From Actinomycetota bacterium (GTDB lineage: Bacteria; Actinomycetota; Geothermincolia; Geothermincolales; RBG-13-55-18): a stretch of DNA of 34,671 nt. The stretch is from contig JAQVFR010000036.1 in NCBI GenBank assembly GCA_028697145.1, positions 1 to 34,671 of the forward strand. The letters run 5' to 3'. A program made the position numbers and the translations under genes. The notes beneath the pieces are model-generated. The model ran no database searches and was not told the origin of the DNA. It saw nothing but the letters and a program-made list of their open reading frames with translations. Positions 34,037 through 34,671 of this stretch are shown in pieces. Numbering within the stretch: the first letter of the stretch is position 1; each line of letters begins with the position of its first letter.

Positions 34037-34271
34037 GCGTCGATACCCTTCCCGACCGATTTCGAGTCCGCAGCGCGCGAAAAGGCCTTTCAACCAGATC
34101 GTGCGGCCATGCGGTGGGCATTGTTTTGTGGGCATCCTCGTCTTCGGCCGCTCTCCGCAGCCCTCCTACAAGTGATACTTCGGCCTTTTCTCATTAAACA
34201 TGAACAGCAACCCATAGGCCATAGCCGTAGCCAGGGTCTTCCTTGATTTCATGTATTTCAGGGGGATTTCA

Positions 34272-34356
34272 GGGGTCAGGTCTTGTTTTTTGCATACCGC
34301 GGTATGTTGCCTGTTGGCAACTGGGGTTTTATCGCGTTCGTGCAAAACGTGACCCC
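34272..34356. repeat. REP-like palindromic element 1
   Basis: Starts GGGGTCAGGTCTTG and ends TGCAAAACGTGACCCC, imperfect terminal inverted repeats. Inside are the 14-base palindrome CATACCGCGGTATG and a TTGCC/GGCAA hairpin. It is non-coding. The GGGGTCAGGTCTTG end resembles, from memory, sequences flanking REP-associated tyrosine transposases. Confidence 0.6.
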
Positions 34357-34457
34357 CATGGCTTGTGTCCGAGGTGGTTCATGTTATTCCCAGCGTTGGT
34401 CTGGAAGGGGAGTGGTCTCGAACGGTAGGGGTGGCTGTCTATTCGACGCCTGGTCTC

Positions 34458-34671
34458 GAGGTAATGGCGACTGTTGTCAGGTCTTGTCATTTCACGCCTC
34501 CGGCTCCGCCTGCGGCGCAAAACGCAAGACCAGACCCCACCCTGCGGGGAAAAGAACGAGCCGGGGCGGGCAGACGGATGGGCGATTGAGCGAACGCCGG
34601 GTGCTCAGACCGGCAGGTTATGTATCGTTACGCCGGGCTTGAGGTAATGGGGGTTGGGGCCAGGATAAATC
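34458..34671. repeat. Dispersed intergenic repeat, interrupted copy plus a partial further copy
   Basis: GAGGTAATGGCGACTGTTGTC (34458-34478) and CTGCGGGGAAAAGAACGAGC onward (34542-34575) match the 5912-5999 copy with few differences, in the same order, but are split by the element at 34476-34538. A third partial copy of the first block (CTTGAGGTAATGGGGGTT) begins near 34638 and runs to the edge. No gene is recognised from 34037 to 34671. Confidence 0.75.
34476..34538. repeat. REP-like palindromic element 2, inserted in the dispersed repeat
   Basis: Starts GTCAGGTCTTG and ends CAAGACCAGACCCC, so the ends are inverted copies with one difference. The middle is GC-rich with the stem CCGCCTGCGG. 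Comparison with 5912-5950 places the inserted segment at about 34479-34541 (63 bases). Confidence 0.65.

Noticed and set aside
34170-34252. A 28-codon minus-strand open frame (MKSRKTLATAMAYG...)
   Set aside because: It has no ribosome-binding site, and its open frame continues upstream into the REP-like element. Possibly a remnant, but not supported as a gene.
34272-34538. A single 267-base element bounded by GGGGTCAGGTCTTG and CAAGACCAGACCCC
   Set aside because: The comparison with 5912-5999 shows that the right-hand 63 bases inserted on their own, so two separate hairpin elements fit better than one composite.

Overview
The window reads as one long, almost entirely minus-strand stretch of a high-GC bacterial chromosome. 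Gene content and order (pyr operon with PyrR-type attenuation, efp-asp23-nusB, shikimate genes interleaved with type IV pilus genes, roadblock/small-GTPase genes, a group-3-like NiFe hydrogenase) suggest a deep-branching, probably anaerobic member of the Actinomycetota or a close Terrabacteria relative. That assignment is inference; no rRNA or tRNA gene was seen.

Layout from the right edge to the left, which is the direction of transcription. 34671-34037: intergenic, with REP-like hairpin elements and a dispersed repeat. 34036-30955: V4R-like cysteine protein, MvhG-like hydrogenase small subunit, divergent hydrogenase large subunit, 2x[4Fe-4S] ferredoxin. 30838-25030: a strong promoter with flanking repeats, three roadblock/LC7 proteins, a 1223-residue DUF4388 scaffold-like protein and a small GTPase. 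24928-19655: aroE, pilB, pilT, pilC. 19434-15793: promoter, small HTH protein, pilM, pilN, pilO, PilP-like protein, terminator. 15627-12364: aroC, aroK, aroB, aroQ. 12029-7312: four prepilin-like proteins, one of them a 680-residue pilin with predicted Ig-like domains. 7131-4274: Xaa-Pro peptidase, efp, asp23 and nusB. 4169-1: promoter, PyrR-binding leader with terminator, pyrR, a second terminator, pyrB, pyrC and a divergent CarB-like ATP-grasp protein cut by the window edge.

How the genes work together. The pil genes supply the ATPases (PilB, PilT), platform (PilC), inner-membrane alignment complex (PilM/N/O/P-like) and minor pilins of a type IV pilus; no obvious major pilin or secretin is in the window. 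The roadblock/GTPase/DUF4388 group immediately upstream resembles, by family, the MglA/MglB polarity switches that control pili elsewhere. Both PilB and the DUF4388 protein carry paired 24-residue MshEN-like motifs, so a shared cyclic-di-GMP input is a reasonable hypothesis. aroE, aroC, aroK, aroB and aroQ supply five steps of chorismate synthesis. The pyr genes are under a recognisable PyrR attenuator.

The points most worth following up are the hydrogenase large subunit with altered active-site motifs and no C-terminal extension, the candidate pilus polarity module, the degenerate CarB-like protein, the two pyr terminators, and a hairpin insertion that can be read against a related uninterrupted copy elsewhere in the window.
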